Shown here in pieces: positions 25,837 through 33,664 of a DNA stretch of 33,664 bases. Origin of the DNA: an uncultured Cytophagaceae bacterium. GTDB lineage: Bacteria > Bacteroidota > Bacteroidia > Cytophagales > Spirosomataceae. Location: contig CAIVPV010000260.1 in assembly GCA_903907915.1 (NCBI GenBank), forward strand, positions 1-33,664. The letters run 5' to 3'. The translations under genes were made by a program, and so were the position numbers. How positions within the stretch are numbered: position 1 is the stretch's first letter; the number at the start of each line of letters is the position of its first letter. The notes under the pieces are model-generated. The model was not told where the DNA came from, ran no database searches, and saw only the letters and a list, made by a program, of their open reading frames with translations.

Positions 25837-28755
25837 TTATGAATAACGCGGATCCACCCGCCACGCTAACTTCCGCAATTGTTGCACGCGCAGGGTTCGG
25901 TGGCCAAAATCGTCCATCGAAACGCCCTGCATCCAATAAATACCGCCTCCGCGGAAAGAATAGTTCTTCAGGTCGGAGGGAAAATGGACGGTATCAAAGA
26001 ATTCGCCTTGCAGGTCCACAAAGTAGCCAAAATACATCCGCTCCCCCTGTTTTGTTCGCGTGGACTTTAAGGTGACGAGGTAGCCGATGATATCGCCTTT
26101 GGGTAAAACTAAATCCGCATTTAATAAGGTTTCTGGTAATTCCTCTAACAATAAAAAAGGTGAACAGAGGGGGAAACCGAGAATCTCCCATTGGTCGAAG
26201 GCATCCTCCTCGGGTTCGTGAATAAGCGGCGGTAAAACACCGATGTCTGGGGAGAGTTCCTCGAAGATCTCCATCGAAACCACCGTAGAGACTTTGCCTT
26301 GGAAGCGGGCGTGCGCCTCCCAGAGCAAAGGTTTTTTGGCCTGACCTAAATTCCGAAAAGCACCGATCCGAATTAAAAGAATCGATTGCTCTAGCCCGAT
26401 GGAGACGCGGTGCACAAAATCCTCCCAAGAACGGAAAGGCCCAGACTGCCTCCGCGCTTCCAATATTTCCTGAATGACCCGCTTCTCCAGACCTTTGATG
26501 TGTACCCAGCCTAAATAAATGCGCTTGCCTTCGATTCGGGTTAGATAATCACTCTCATTAATCTCGGGTGCCTCCACCTCTGCTCCGCAGCGTCTCGCCT
26601 CGTGCACATAAAATTCAGTGCGGTAGAATCCCCCAAAATTATTGATTACCGCCACCATAAATTCGAGCGGATAATAGGTCTTCAGATAGAGGCTTTGGTA
26701 ACTTTCTACGGCAAATGATGCCGAGTGTGCCTTCGAAAAGGAATAGCCCGAAAAGCTTTCCATCTGCCTCCACACCTCGCGTGAAACGGCTTCTGGATAG
26801 CCTTTGGCAGCACAATTCTCGAAAAAAGCCTGCCTAATGCGGTCAAATTCGGCTCTAGAGCGGTATTTCCCTGACATCCCGCGACGTAATACATCGGCCT
26901 CCGCTAAGGTCAAACCAGCAAAATAGTGAGCCACCTTGATCACGTCTTCCTGGTAGACCATCACACCATAGGTTTCCTTCATCAGCTCCCCCATCAGCGG
27001 ATGCACGGGTTCGTAGGAATCGGGGGCGTGGAAACGCTCGATGTAGGCCTTCATCATCCCGGATGAGGCGACACCGGGGCGAATGATGGAGGATGCGGCG
27101 ACTAGCGTGATATAATCTTGACAACGCAACTTCTTTAAGAGCGAGCGCATCGCGGGTGATTCGATGTAAAAGCAGCCCATCGTCTCGTGGCGCATCAGCT
27201 GTTTGCGCACGCCTTCGTCTTTCATAAAGTCTTGGACGCGGTGGACGTCGACGTCTATCCCGCGGTTTGCTCGGATGATGTCGACGGACTCTTTGATGTG
27301 GCCGAGGCCTCTTTGGGACAAAATATCAAACTTCGCAAAGCCGATTTCCTCCGCCACGTACATATCGAACTGACAGATGGGGAAACCTTTGGGCATTCCC
27401 TCTAGAGCTGTGTAAGCGGATAAAGGCGCATCCGAAATGAGGATTCCTCCCGCGTGAATGCTGAGGTAATTAGGGAAATCGAGCAGGAGCTGGCCGTATT
27501 TGACAATCAACTGCTGCAACTCGGAAGTCACCTCCCGCATCGCCGTGGCGGGATCGAGCCAGGCGTCTATCTCGGCTTTGGGGAGACCAAAAACCTTCGC
27601 TAGCTCTCGGTAAATCGACTTATCCCGAAACGTAACATAGGTCGCCAGCAAACACACGTGCTTCGCCCCATAACGCTTAAAGATGTAATCGATAATGTCA
27701 TCCCGCTCATCCCAGGAGAAATCTATGTCAAAATCCGGCGGACTCGTCCGGTGCTTATTAATGAAACGCTCGAAATAAAGGTCTAATTCGACCGGATCCA
27801 CGTCTGTAATCCCGATACAATAGGCCACAATGGAATTCGCTCCAGATCCACGCCCCACGTGAAAATAACCTCTAGAACGCGCATAACGAATAATGTCCCA
27901 AGTAATCAGGAAATAGGCATTGAAATCCAGCTCGTGAATAATCTTCAATTCCTTTTCCACCCGCGCCTTCGCCTCGCGATCCCCCCGCGGATAGCGGTAA
28001 CGCAAACCCTCGTAAGCTAACTTGGTGAGGAGGGCTAAATCGTCTTCTTTGGAAGAACTAAATAGCGAACGGTTCTTCGGCTTTTTAAAATCAAAGCTAA
28101 AATGGCAATCGGCTAGAATCTTATCCGCCTCCACTAACAGTTGCGGGTAATCCGCACAAGAGGCCGCTATTTCAGCAGGAGTATAGAAACGTTCGTCTGC
28201 CTGCGCCTGGTCCTTAGGCGAAAGTTTACTCAATAAGGTATTCAAATCGATCGCGCGCAGCAATCGGTGCATCGAAAACCCGCGCTGATCCAGAAAAGTA
28301 AACGGCTGACACCAGACAAAATCACGTAGGTCTTTTTCTTTCCAAAGCAAATTCCGGTCACTCGCTCGCACGCCCCAGCGCTCCTGCGGACCAGCCAGCG
28401 TCTTAATCTTTTTCCGCAGCGCTAACGGATAAATCGTCCACACATCGTCTGAAACGGGAGGTCGCTCTGGCCAGGGCTCTTTGGACACTAAATACTTCGT
28501 CGCAAAATCATTAATCTGCACAAAACCGCGTTCATTCCGCGCTAAACACACATAACCCGCTGTAAATTCCATCCCCACCACGGGCTTAATCCCCTCCTGC
28601 TGACACGCCTGCACGAAATCAAAGACGCCGGAACTCCGGTGGATATCCGTTAAGGCCAACGACGTAATGCCGCGCGCCTTCGCCTCCTGAACTAATTGCT
28701 CAGGCGAAAGCGTGCCATAGCGCAAGCTGTAGTAAGAATGGCAATTCAAATACAT
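25837..28755 (-). CDS. DNA polymerase III alpha-like, error-prone (DnaE2-type)
   Basis: PHP start NCHSYYSLRYGTLSPEQLVQEAKARGITSLALTDI; VGRGSGANSIVAYCIGITDVDPVELDLYFERFINKHRTSPPDFDIDFSWDERDD; Pol III alpha C-terminal region; paired with dinB. Confidence 0.88.
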   Translation of the reverse strand: MYLNCHSYYSLRYGTLSPEQLVQEAKARGITSLALTDIHRSSGVFDFVQACQQEGIKPVVGMEFTAGYVCLARNERGFVQINDFATKYLVSKEPWPERPPVSDDVWTIYPLALRKKIKTLAGPQERWGVRASDRNLLWKEKDLRDFVWCQPFTFLDQRGFSMHRLLRAIDLNTLLSKLSPKDQAQADERFYTPAEIAASCADYPQLLVEADKILADCHFSFDFKKPKNRSLFSSSKEDDLALLTKLAYEGLRYRYPRGDREAKARVEKELKIIHELDFNAYFLITWDIIRYARSRGYFHVGRGSGANSIVAYCIGITDVDPVELDLYFERFINKHRTSPPDFDIDFSWDERDDIIDYIFKRYGAKHVCLLATYVTFRDKSIYRELAKVFGLPKAEIDAWLDPATAMREVTSELQQLIVKYGQLLLDFPNYLSIHAGGILISDAPLSAYTALEGMPKGFPICQFDMYVAEEIGFAKFDILSQRGLGHIKESVDIIRANRGIDVDVHRVQDFMKDEGVRKQLMRHETMGCFYIESPAMRSLLKKLRCQDYITLVAASSIIRPGVASSGMMKAYIERFHAPDSYEPVHPLMGELMKETYGVMVYQEDVIKVAHYFAGLTLAEADVLRRGMSGKYRSRAEFDRIRQAFFENCAAKGYPEAVSREVWRQMESFSGYSFSKAHSASFAVESYQSLYLKTYYPLEFMVAVINNFGGFYRTEFYVHEARRCGAEVEAPEINESDYLTRIEGKRIYLGWVHIKGLEKRVIQEILEARRQSGPFRSWEDFVHRVSIGLEQSILLIRIGAFRNLGQAKKPLLWEAHARFQGKVSTVVSMEIFEELSPDIGVLPPLIHEPEEDAFDQWEILGFPLCSPFLLLEELPETLLNADLVLPKGDIIGYLVTLKSTRTKQGERMYFGYFVDLQGEFFDTVHFPSDLKNYSFRGGGIYWMQGVSMDDFGHRTLRVQQLRKLAWRVDPRYS

Positions 28756-29943
28756 CTATTCATTTTTAGAAGGCAGCCTATTTCTACGTTCGGCACTCCC
28801 CATCAATCCGCTGGCACGCAAGATGGAAAACTCGCCGTAGCGGTTCTTCAGGGAATCCATCGCCTGGTAAAGTGGCACGAGCTTAGCCCCGTCATCAAAC
28901 AGGTTCAATTGCTCTTGGCCTTGTAATAGCTTCGAGAAGCGCACCCCGATCAGCCTAATTAATAGCCTCCGATCATACAGCTTCTCGAACAATTCGTAGA
29001 CCGCCGGAATCAGGCGGTGGTCGCTGGCGGAAGCGGGGATACTGATTTGACGGGTATGGGTGTCAAAATTCGAGTAACGCACCTTCACCGTAATACAGGA
29101 CGTACATTGCCCCAGCTTGCGCAAATCATAGCTCAGTTGCTCGGTCAGCGACCCCAGGATCCGTCGTAATAAGATCACATCCGTACTATCCTGCTCAAAG
29201 GTTATCTCCTTAGACAAAGACTTCTGCTCGGAATAAGGCACCACAGGACGCAAATCGATGCCGTTGGCTCTTTCCCAAAGCATCGTCCCCGACTTCCCAA
29301 AGGTTCGCTCTAATACTCGCTGTGGCATTTGGCTGAGCGTCCCCACATGAACAATCCCCATATTGCGCAGGGTCTGGGCCGTGACGGCACCTATCATCGG
29401 GATCTTGTTCACGGTCATCGGTGCTAAAAAGGCTTTCTCCTGACCAGCTGGCACGTGAAACTCCCCGGCGGGCTTGACGTGATTCGTAGCGACTTTGGAA
29501 ACCGTCTTATTCACCGACAATCCAAACGACATCTGCAATCCGATCTGGTTTTTAATTCTATCCCGCAGATCCTGGGCAAAGGCGTAAGAACCAAAGAAAC
29601 GCTCCATCCCCGTCATATCTAAATAAAACTCATCAATCGAAGCCTTCTCCACTAAAGGCGCGCGCTCCATAATCAGCGAAGTCACCATCTCCGAATGCTG
29701 CACATAGGCCTCGTAATCCCCCTTTAAGACAATCGCATCGGGACACAGTTTCAGCGCCATCTTCATAGGCATCGCGGAACGTACCCCAAAGGCCCGCGTC
29801 TCATAACTACACGCCGCCACCACGCCTCGATCCGACCCGCCGCCCACAATGACCGGCTTGCCTACAAGTCGTGTATCCCGGAGTCGCTCTACCGAGACAA
29901 AGAAACTGTCTAAATCCATGTGCACAATCGCGCGCTCCTGCAT
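28756..29943 (-). CDS. dinB: DNA polymerase IV (Y family)
   Basis: IVHMDLDSFFVSVERL, CSYETRAFGVRSAMPMKMALKLCPDAIVLKGDYEAY, EKASIDEFYLDMTG, GLSVNKTVSKVAT. Confidence 0.93.
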   Translation of the reverse strand: MQERAIVHMDLDSFFVSVERLRDTRLVGKPVIVGGGSDRGVVAACSYETRAFGVRSAMPMKMALKLCPDAIVLKGDYEAYVQHSEMVTSLIMERAPLVEKASIDEFYLDMTGMERFFGSYAFAQDLRDRIKNQIGLQMSFGLSVNKTVSKVATNHVKPAGEFHVPAGQEKAFLAPMTVNKIPMIGAVTAQTLRNMGIVHVGTLSQMPQRVLERTFGKSGTMLWERANGIDLRPVVPYSEQKSLSKEITFEQDSTDVILLRRILGSLTEQLSYDLRKLGQCTSCITVKVRYSNFDTHTRQISIPASASDHRLIPAVYELFEKLYDRRLLIRLIGVRFSKLLQGQEQLNLFDDGAKLVPLYQAMDSLKNRYGEFSILRASGLMGSAERRNRLPSKNE

Positions 29944-29961
29944 AAAATTGGTAGATATTTG

Positions 29962-29976
29962 GGTATTTTGAATACC
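29962..29976. promoter_or_regulatory. Candidate operator of the S24 repressor
   Basis: GGTATT-TTG-AATACC perfect inverted repeat in the divergent dinB/repressor intergenic region. Confidence 0.5.
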
Positions 29977-30051
29977 TTTCGTAACTTCGAAAAGTATACG
30001 AAGAAATTTTAGATACGAATTTTATTCATTTTCCTTTAATAAGCAAATCAC

Positions 30052-30750
30052 ATGAGCACTTTTTTTAGTCAGAATTTACGTTTTTTACGCAGCAAGATGT
30101 CAGAGAAAACGTCGCAGGAAAAACTAGCGGAATTACTGAATATTAAGAAGCCGACTTTGGGCTCGTATGAGTCCGGAAGAGCGGAGCCTAAATATATGGA
30201 TTTGATCTCTCTAGCGGAGTTTTTTAAGGTAGAAGTGGATGAATTATTGAAGGAAGATTTGTCTACAAGAATCCCCGGCCTGTCGAACAAACCTAAGCTA
30301 CGAATTTTAGCTACGACGGTCGATGCGAACAATGAAGAGAATATCGAGATGGTTCCGGTCAAAGCTTTGGCAGGATACACCGCCTCCTACGACGACCTCG
30401 ACTTCGTCCGCGATCTCCCTACGTTCCAAGTGCCTTTCCTGCCTAAAGACAAGAAATACCGCGTTTTCCCCATCAAAGGCGAATCGATGTTGCCCCTACA
30501 ACCGGGCTCTTTAGTCTTCGCTGAATACGTCGAAGACTGGACCCAAATCAAGGACGGCACCATCTGCATCGTCGTAACCCGCGAGGACGGCGTCGTGTTA
30601 AAACAGGTCATCAACCACCTCGCAGAACGCAAAGTCTTGATCCTGAACTCGACGAACAAGACCTACGATCCTTACCCGATTTTGGGCTCTGAAATCCAGG
30701 AAATCTGGAAGTTCGCGGGGTATTTTTATAATGAATTTCCAGAAAGTTAA
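30052..30750 (+). CDS. XRE HTH plus S24 peptidase (LexA/CI-like) repressor
   Basis: HTH SQEKLAELLNIKKPTLGSYESGRAEPKYMDL; candidate cleavage site ALAG; FPIKGESMLPLQPGSLVFAE; VVLKQV. Confidence 0.9.
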   Translation: MSTFFSQNLRFLRSKMSEKTSQEKLAELLNIKKPTLGSYESGRAEPKYMDLISLAEFFKVEVDELLKEDLSTRIPGLSNKPKLRILATTVDANNEENIEMVPVKALAGYTASYDDLDFVRDLPTFQVPFLPKDKKYRVFPIKGESMLPLQPGSLVFAEYVEDWTQIKDGTICIVVTREDGVVLKQVINHLAERKVLILNSTNKTYDPYPILGSEIQEIWKFAGYFYNEFPES

Positions 30751-30751
30751 A

Positions 30752-30860
30752 TAGCAAAGTTCAAAGATTGAATCGCCTGCGGCGATGAGTTCGTGAAGAA
30801 TTTCCTCCGGACTCATTTCCTCCGGACTGCCCACTCTCTACTGCCCACTGTCCACTAAAT
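30752..30860 (+). repeat. Site F: mosaic repeat, recombination of modules seen at other sites
   Basis: caaagttcaaag; hairpin ATCGCC-TGC-GGCGAT; tttcctccggactcatttcctccggactg; cccactc-tctactg-cccactg-tccacta. Confidence 0.85.
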
Positions 30861-30862
30861 AC

Positions 30863-32959
30863 ATGATCTCACGCATATCAAACTCCCTTTCCATTTCCGA
30901 AAACCAAGTTCGGAAAACCATCGCCCTATTGGACGAGGGCGCCACGATTCCTTTTATTTCCCGCTACCGCAAGGAAGCGACCGGAAGTTTAGATGAGGTG
31001 CAAGTGGCTGCAATTCGCGATTTACGGGACCAATACGTAGAATTAGAGAAGCGCCGCGAAGCAATTTTGAAGTCGCTAAAGGAACTGGAGAAATTGACAC
31101 CAGAATTAGAGAAGGCGGTTCGAGGGGCAGAGACTTTGGCCAAATTAGAAGACATCTACCTTCCCTACAAACCTAAGCGCAAAACGCGCGCGATGGCAGC
31201 CCGCGAAAAAGGCTTACAAGAACTCGCAAACCAAATCCGATTACAAGGCCTAAAAGACCCAGAGGTCTTAGCGGCTGAATACTTAGACAATGTAGAGGAA
31301 GCACTTGCAGGGGCTCGGGATATTTTAGCCGAGGAGATGATGGAAACGGCAGAAGCGAGAGAAGAAGCCAGAAATCTATTTACCCGCAAAACGACTGTTA
31401 AATCTAGCGTAGCGAAAGGCAAAAAAGAGGAGGGCATTAAATACAAAGATTATTTCGACTGGTCCGAATCCTTGGCACAAGCGCCGTCTCACCGTATTTT
31501 GGCCTTATTCAGAGGCGAAAACGAAGGAATTCTAAACCTAAACTTAACAGGCCCAGACGAGGACGTTTTAACTAAATTAGAGCGCCGCTTCCTGACAGGG
31601 AACAATGCCTGTGCAAAACAAGTGGGACTGGCCATCCAAGACGGCTATAAACGCTTGCTGATGCCGGCCATGGAAACCGAGATGCGTGCTGAAGCGAAGA
31701 AACGCGCAGACGAAGAAGCGATTCGTGTCTTTGCAGAAAATATCAGACAACTTTTATTAGCCGCACCCTTAGGCCAAAAACGCGTCTTAGCCCTAGATCC
31801 AGGTTTCAGAACGGGTTGCAAAGTCGTTTGCCTGGATGAACAAGGAACACTTTTAGCTAACACGGCAGTTTATCCACATACCGGACCCGGACAGGCTGCA
31901 GAAGCCGCTCAAACCATCCAAGCCTGGGTGAAACAATACAAAGTACAAGCGATAGCCATCGGAAACGGAACGGCAGGTCGTGAGACCGAATCCTTTGTGC
32001 GTGGACTAAAACTAGAGGGAATTACCATAATCATGGTGAACGAAAGCGGAGCATCCATCTATTCAGCCTCTGAAGCGGCACGGGACGAGTTTCCAGACAA
32101 GGATTTGACCGTTCGTGGCGCAGTTTCCATTGGGCGTCGTTTGATGGATCCTTTGGCAGAACTGGTTAAAATTGATCCTAAATCCATCGGTGTGGGGCAA
32201 TACCAGCATGATGTAGACCAAAAGAAACTCCAAGCCTCCCTTGATGATACGGTTATCTCCTGCGTAAACTCGGTAGGTGTGGAATTAAACACGGCCTCGA
32301 AACAGATTCTATCCTACGTTTCTGGCCTAGGGCCGCAATTAGCCCAAAACATCATCGACTACCGCACGAAGAACGGCCCCTTCATCAAGCGATCAGACCT
32401 AAAAAAGGTCACGCGTTTAGGCGAAAAAGCCTTCGAACAGGCAGCCGCTTTCTTACGGATACGCAACGCAAAAAATCCGTTAGATGCTAGCGCAGTACAC
32501 CCGGAACGTTACGAAATTGTCGAAAAGATGGCAAAAGATTTGAACTGTAAGGTTTCGGATCTGTTAGCGAACGAGTCCTTACGCAAACAAATCCGCCTGA
32601 GTCAATATGTAAGTGCTGAAGTGGGAATGCCTACTTTGACGGATATTATGGAAGAGTTAGCTAAACCAGGACGTGACCCTCGAGAGCAATTTGAGGCTTT
32701 TGAATTCACCGAGGGAGTAAACTCGATCAAAGATCTTCGTATAGGAATGATGCTTCCGGGAATTGTGACGAATATTACGAATTTTGGCGCCTTTGTAGAT
32801 ATCGGAGTTCACCAAGATGGCTTAGTTCACGTCAGCCAGCTAGCAGATAAGTTTGTGAAAGATCCCAATGAAGTAGTCAAAGTGGCACAAAAAGTGCAAG
32901 TCCGAGTGACGGAGGTGGATGAGGTAAGGAAGCGGATTGCGTTGAGTATGAAGAAGTAA
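30863..32959 (+). CDS. tex: Tex family RNA-binding transcription accessory protein
   Basis: Tex N-terminal domain, ALDPGFRTGCKVVCLD (YqgF-like), HhH domain, C-terminal S1 domain LPGIVTNITNFGAFVDIGVHQDGLVHVSQLAD. Confidence 0.95.
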   Translation: MISRISNSLSISENQVRKTIALLDEGATIPFISRYRKEATGSLDEVQVAAIRDLRDQYVELEKRREAILKSLKELEKLTPELEKAVRGAETLAKLEDIYLPYKPKRKTRAMAAREKGLQELANQIRLQGLKDPEVLAAEYLDNVEEALAGARDILAEEMMETAEAREEARNLFTRKTTVKSSVAKGKKEEGIKYKDYFDWSESLAQAPSHRILALFRGENEGILNLNLTGPDEDVLTKLERRFLTGNNACAKQVGLAIQDGYKRLLMPAMETEMRAEAKKRADEEAIRVFAENIRQLLLAAPLGQKRVLALDPGFRTGCKVVCLDEQGTLLANTAVYPHTGPGQAAEAAQTIQAWVKQYKVQAIAIGNGTAGRETESFVRGLKLEGITIIMVNESGASIYSASEAARDEFPDKDLTVRGAVSIGRRLMDPLAELVKIDPKSIGVGQYQHDVDQKKLQASLDDTVISCVNSVGVELNTASKQILSYVSGLGPQLAQNIIDYRTKNGPFIKRSDLKKVTRLGEKAFEQAAAFLRIRNAKNPLDASAVHPERYEIVEKMAKDLNCKVSDLLANESLRKQIRLSQYVSAEVGMPTLTDIMEELAKPGRDPREQFEAFEFTEGVNSIKDLRIGMMLPGIVTNITNFGAFVDIGVHQDGLVHVSQLADKFVKDPNEVVKVAQKVQVRVTEVDEVRKRIALSMKK

Positions 32960-33154
32960 TGGTGAATGGCGAATCTAAAGTTTTAAAGCATAAAGCACAA
33001 AGAATAAAGCACAAAGATGGTATCGCCTTCGGCGATGAGTATGTGAACTATTTTAAAAAAATTCGAAGGAAATAGTTCACGAATCCATCCCCGCAGGGGA
33101 TTCCTACTTTATTCTTTGTGCTTTATGCTCTCTGCTTTAAAACTACATTCACCA
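32960..33154. repeat. Site G: 195-bp hierarchical inverted-repeat element between convergent genes
   Basis: TGGTGAATG/CATTCACCA ends; 22-bp arms at 32988-33009 and 33107-33128; internal hairpins ATCGCC-TTC-GGCGAT, GTGAACTATTT...AAATAGTTCAC, ATCCCC-GCA-GGGGAT. Confidence 0.92.
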
Positions 33155-33160
33155 TTTAGA

Positions 33161-33478
33161 TTACTCTTTCTTCTTACAGCAATTCGGCAACTTCGCATAG
33201 TCTTTAGCGATCGCCTTCACCTCATCTGCATCGTATCCCGTTTCTGAGATTACTTTTCTGATACCTGATGCATCGATTTTTGCCGCATCGAACTCCACGG
33301 TGATGACCTTGTCGTCTAGATTTAAATCGGATTTAGCCACGCCTTTCGTCAAAGCTAAATTCTTTTCAATGCGCTCTTTGCACATTTCGCAAATGGCTGA
33401 AGTTTTAATCTTAACCGTTTCTTTAGGGCCCGCAAGCGTTAAAAACGGCAGAATCAATAAAAATAAGAACTTTTTCAT
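33161..33478 (-). CDS. Secreted heavy-metal-associated (HMA) domain protein
   Basis: Signal peptide; VKIKTSAICEMCKERIEKNLALTKGVAKSDLNLDDKVITVEFD. Confidence 0.88.
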   Translation of the reverse strand: MKKFLFLLILPFLTLAGPKETVKIKTSAICEMCKERIEKNLALTKGVAKSDLNLDDKVITVEFDAAKIDASGIRKVISETGYDADEVKAIAKDYAKLPNCCKKKE

Positions 33479-33482
33479 AGGA

Positions 33483-33664
33483 TTATTTTTTAACTAATTT
33501 AAGATCCATTGTGCAAGCAGGACACTTCCCTTTTTTAGCATAGGTCTTTTTGCCTTCGCACTTCATTGGACAAGCATATTCTTCTTTTTTACTCTCTTTG
33601 GCAGCCTTTTGATCTGCCTTTTGAGTTAACTGACTTGTGGACGCAAAGGCCCCAAACATTCCCA
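33483..33664 (-). CDS. Heavy-metal-binding (YHS/HMBD-like) protein, partial at window end
   Basis: Reverse frame GMFGAFASTSQLTQKADQKAAKESKKEEYACPMKCEGKKTYAKKGKCPACTMDLKLVKK*. Confidence 0.75.
   Translation of the reverse strand, partial: GMFGAFASTSQLTQKADQKAAKESKKEEYACPMKCEGKKTYAKKGKCPACTMDLKLVKK

Noticed and set aside
25839-27405. Several ORFs antisense to or overlapping dnaE (25839, 25879, 25994, 26706, 26855, 27187)
   Set aside because: Alternative-frame ORFs in GC-richer coding DNA; dnaE frame is clearly the real one.
32960-33154. Possible insertion sequence or classic MITE
   Set aside because: No transposase, no target-site duplication visible, and it sits exactly between two stop codons; left as an unclassified inverted-repeat element.

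Overview
Bacteroidota-type chromosomal window (no tools used; all calls come from reading the sequence). From start to end: the glyS 3' end, a DUF349 protein, tRNA-Thr(TGT), small secreted/membrane proteins, a split hipB-hipS-hipT-like toxin-antitoxin locus, GT9, M24 peptidase, tandem ABC ATPase, TIM-barrel isomerase, GH43 and a Gfo/Idh oxidoreductase. About 13 kb of sulfide/sulfane-sulfur metabolism follows (12158-25627): Crp/Fnr regulator, porin, TauE, persulfide dioxygenase-rhodanese, rhodaneses, YeeE/YedE halves, TsdA-like cytochrome, DUF2202, SQR, DsrE-like, thioredoxin, rhodanese-thioredoxin lipoprotein, MsrB. Then come a DnaE/DinB/S24-repressor mutagenesis cassette, tex, and metal-binding proteins. 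Main hunt results: (1) a mosaic family of 7-bp-period repeats and small hairpins that abuts stop codons at seven sites, three of them folding into large inverted repeats; (2) four exact GTGA-N6-TCAC palindromes plus one near-copy, all centred about 54-64 bp upstream of sulfur-gene starts, implying a regulon of the local Crp/Fnr protein; (3) a DUF2202 lipoprotein gene broken by one in-frame TAA exactly where a conserved Glu is expected; (4) a tripartite HipBST-like locus with two palindromic operators, one covering the start codon; (5) a G9 tract inside an unannotated 36-aa membrane ORF.
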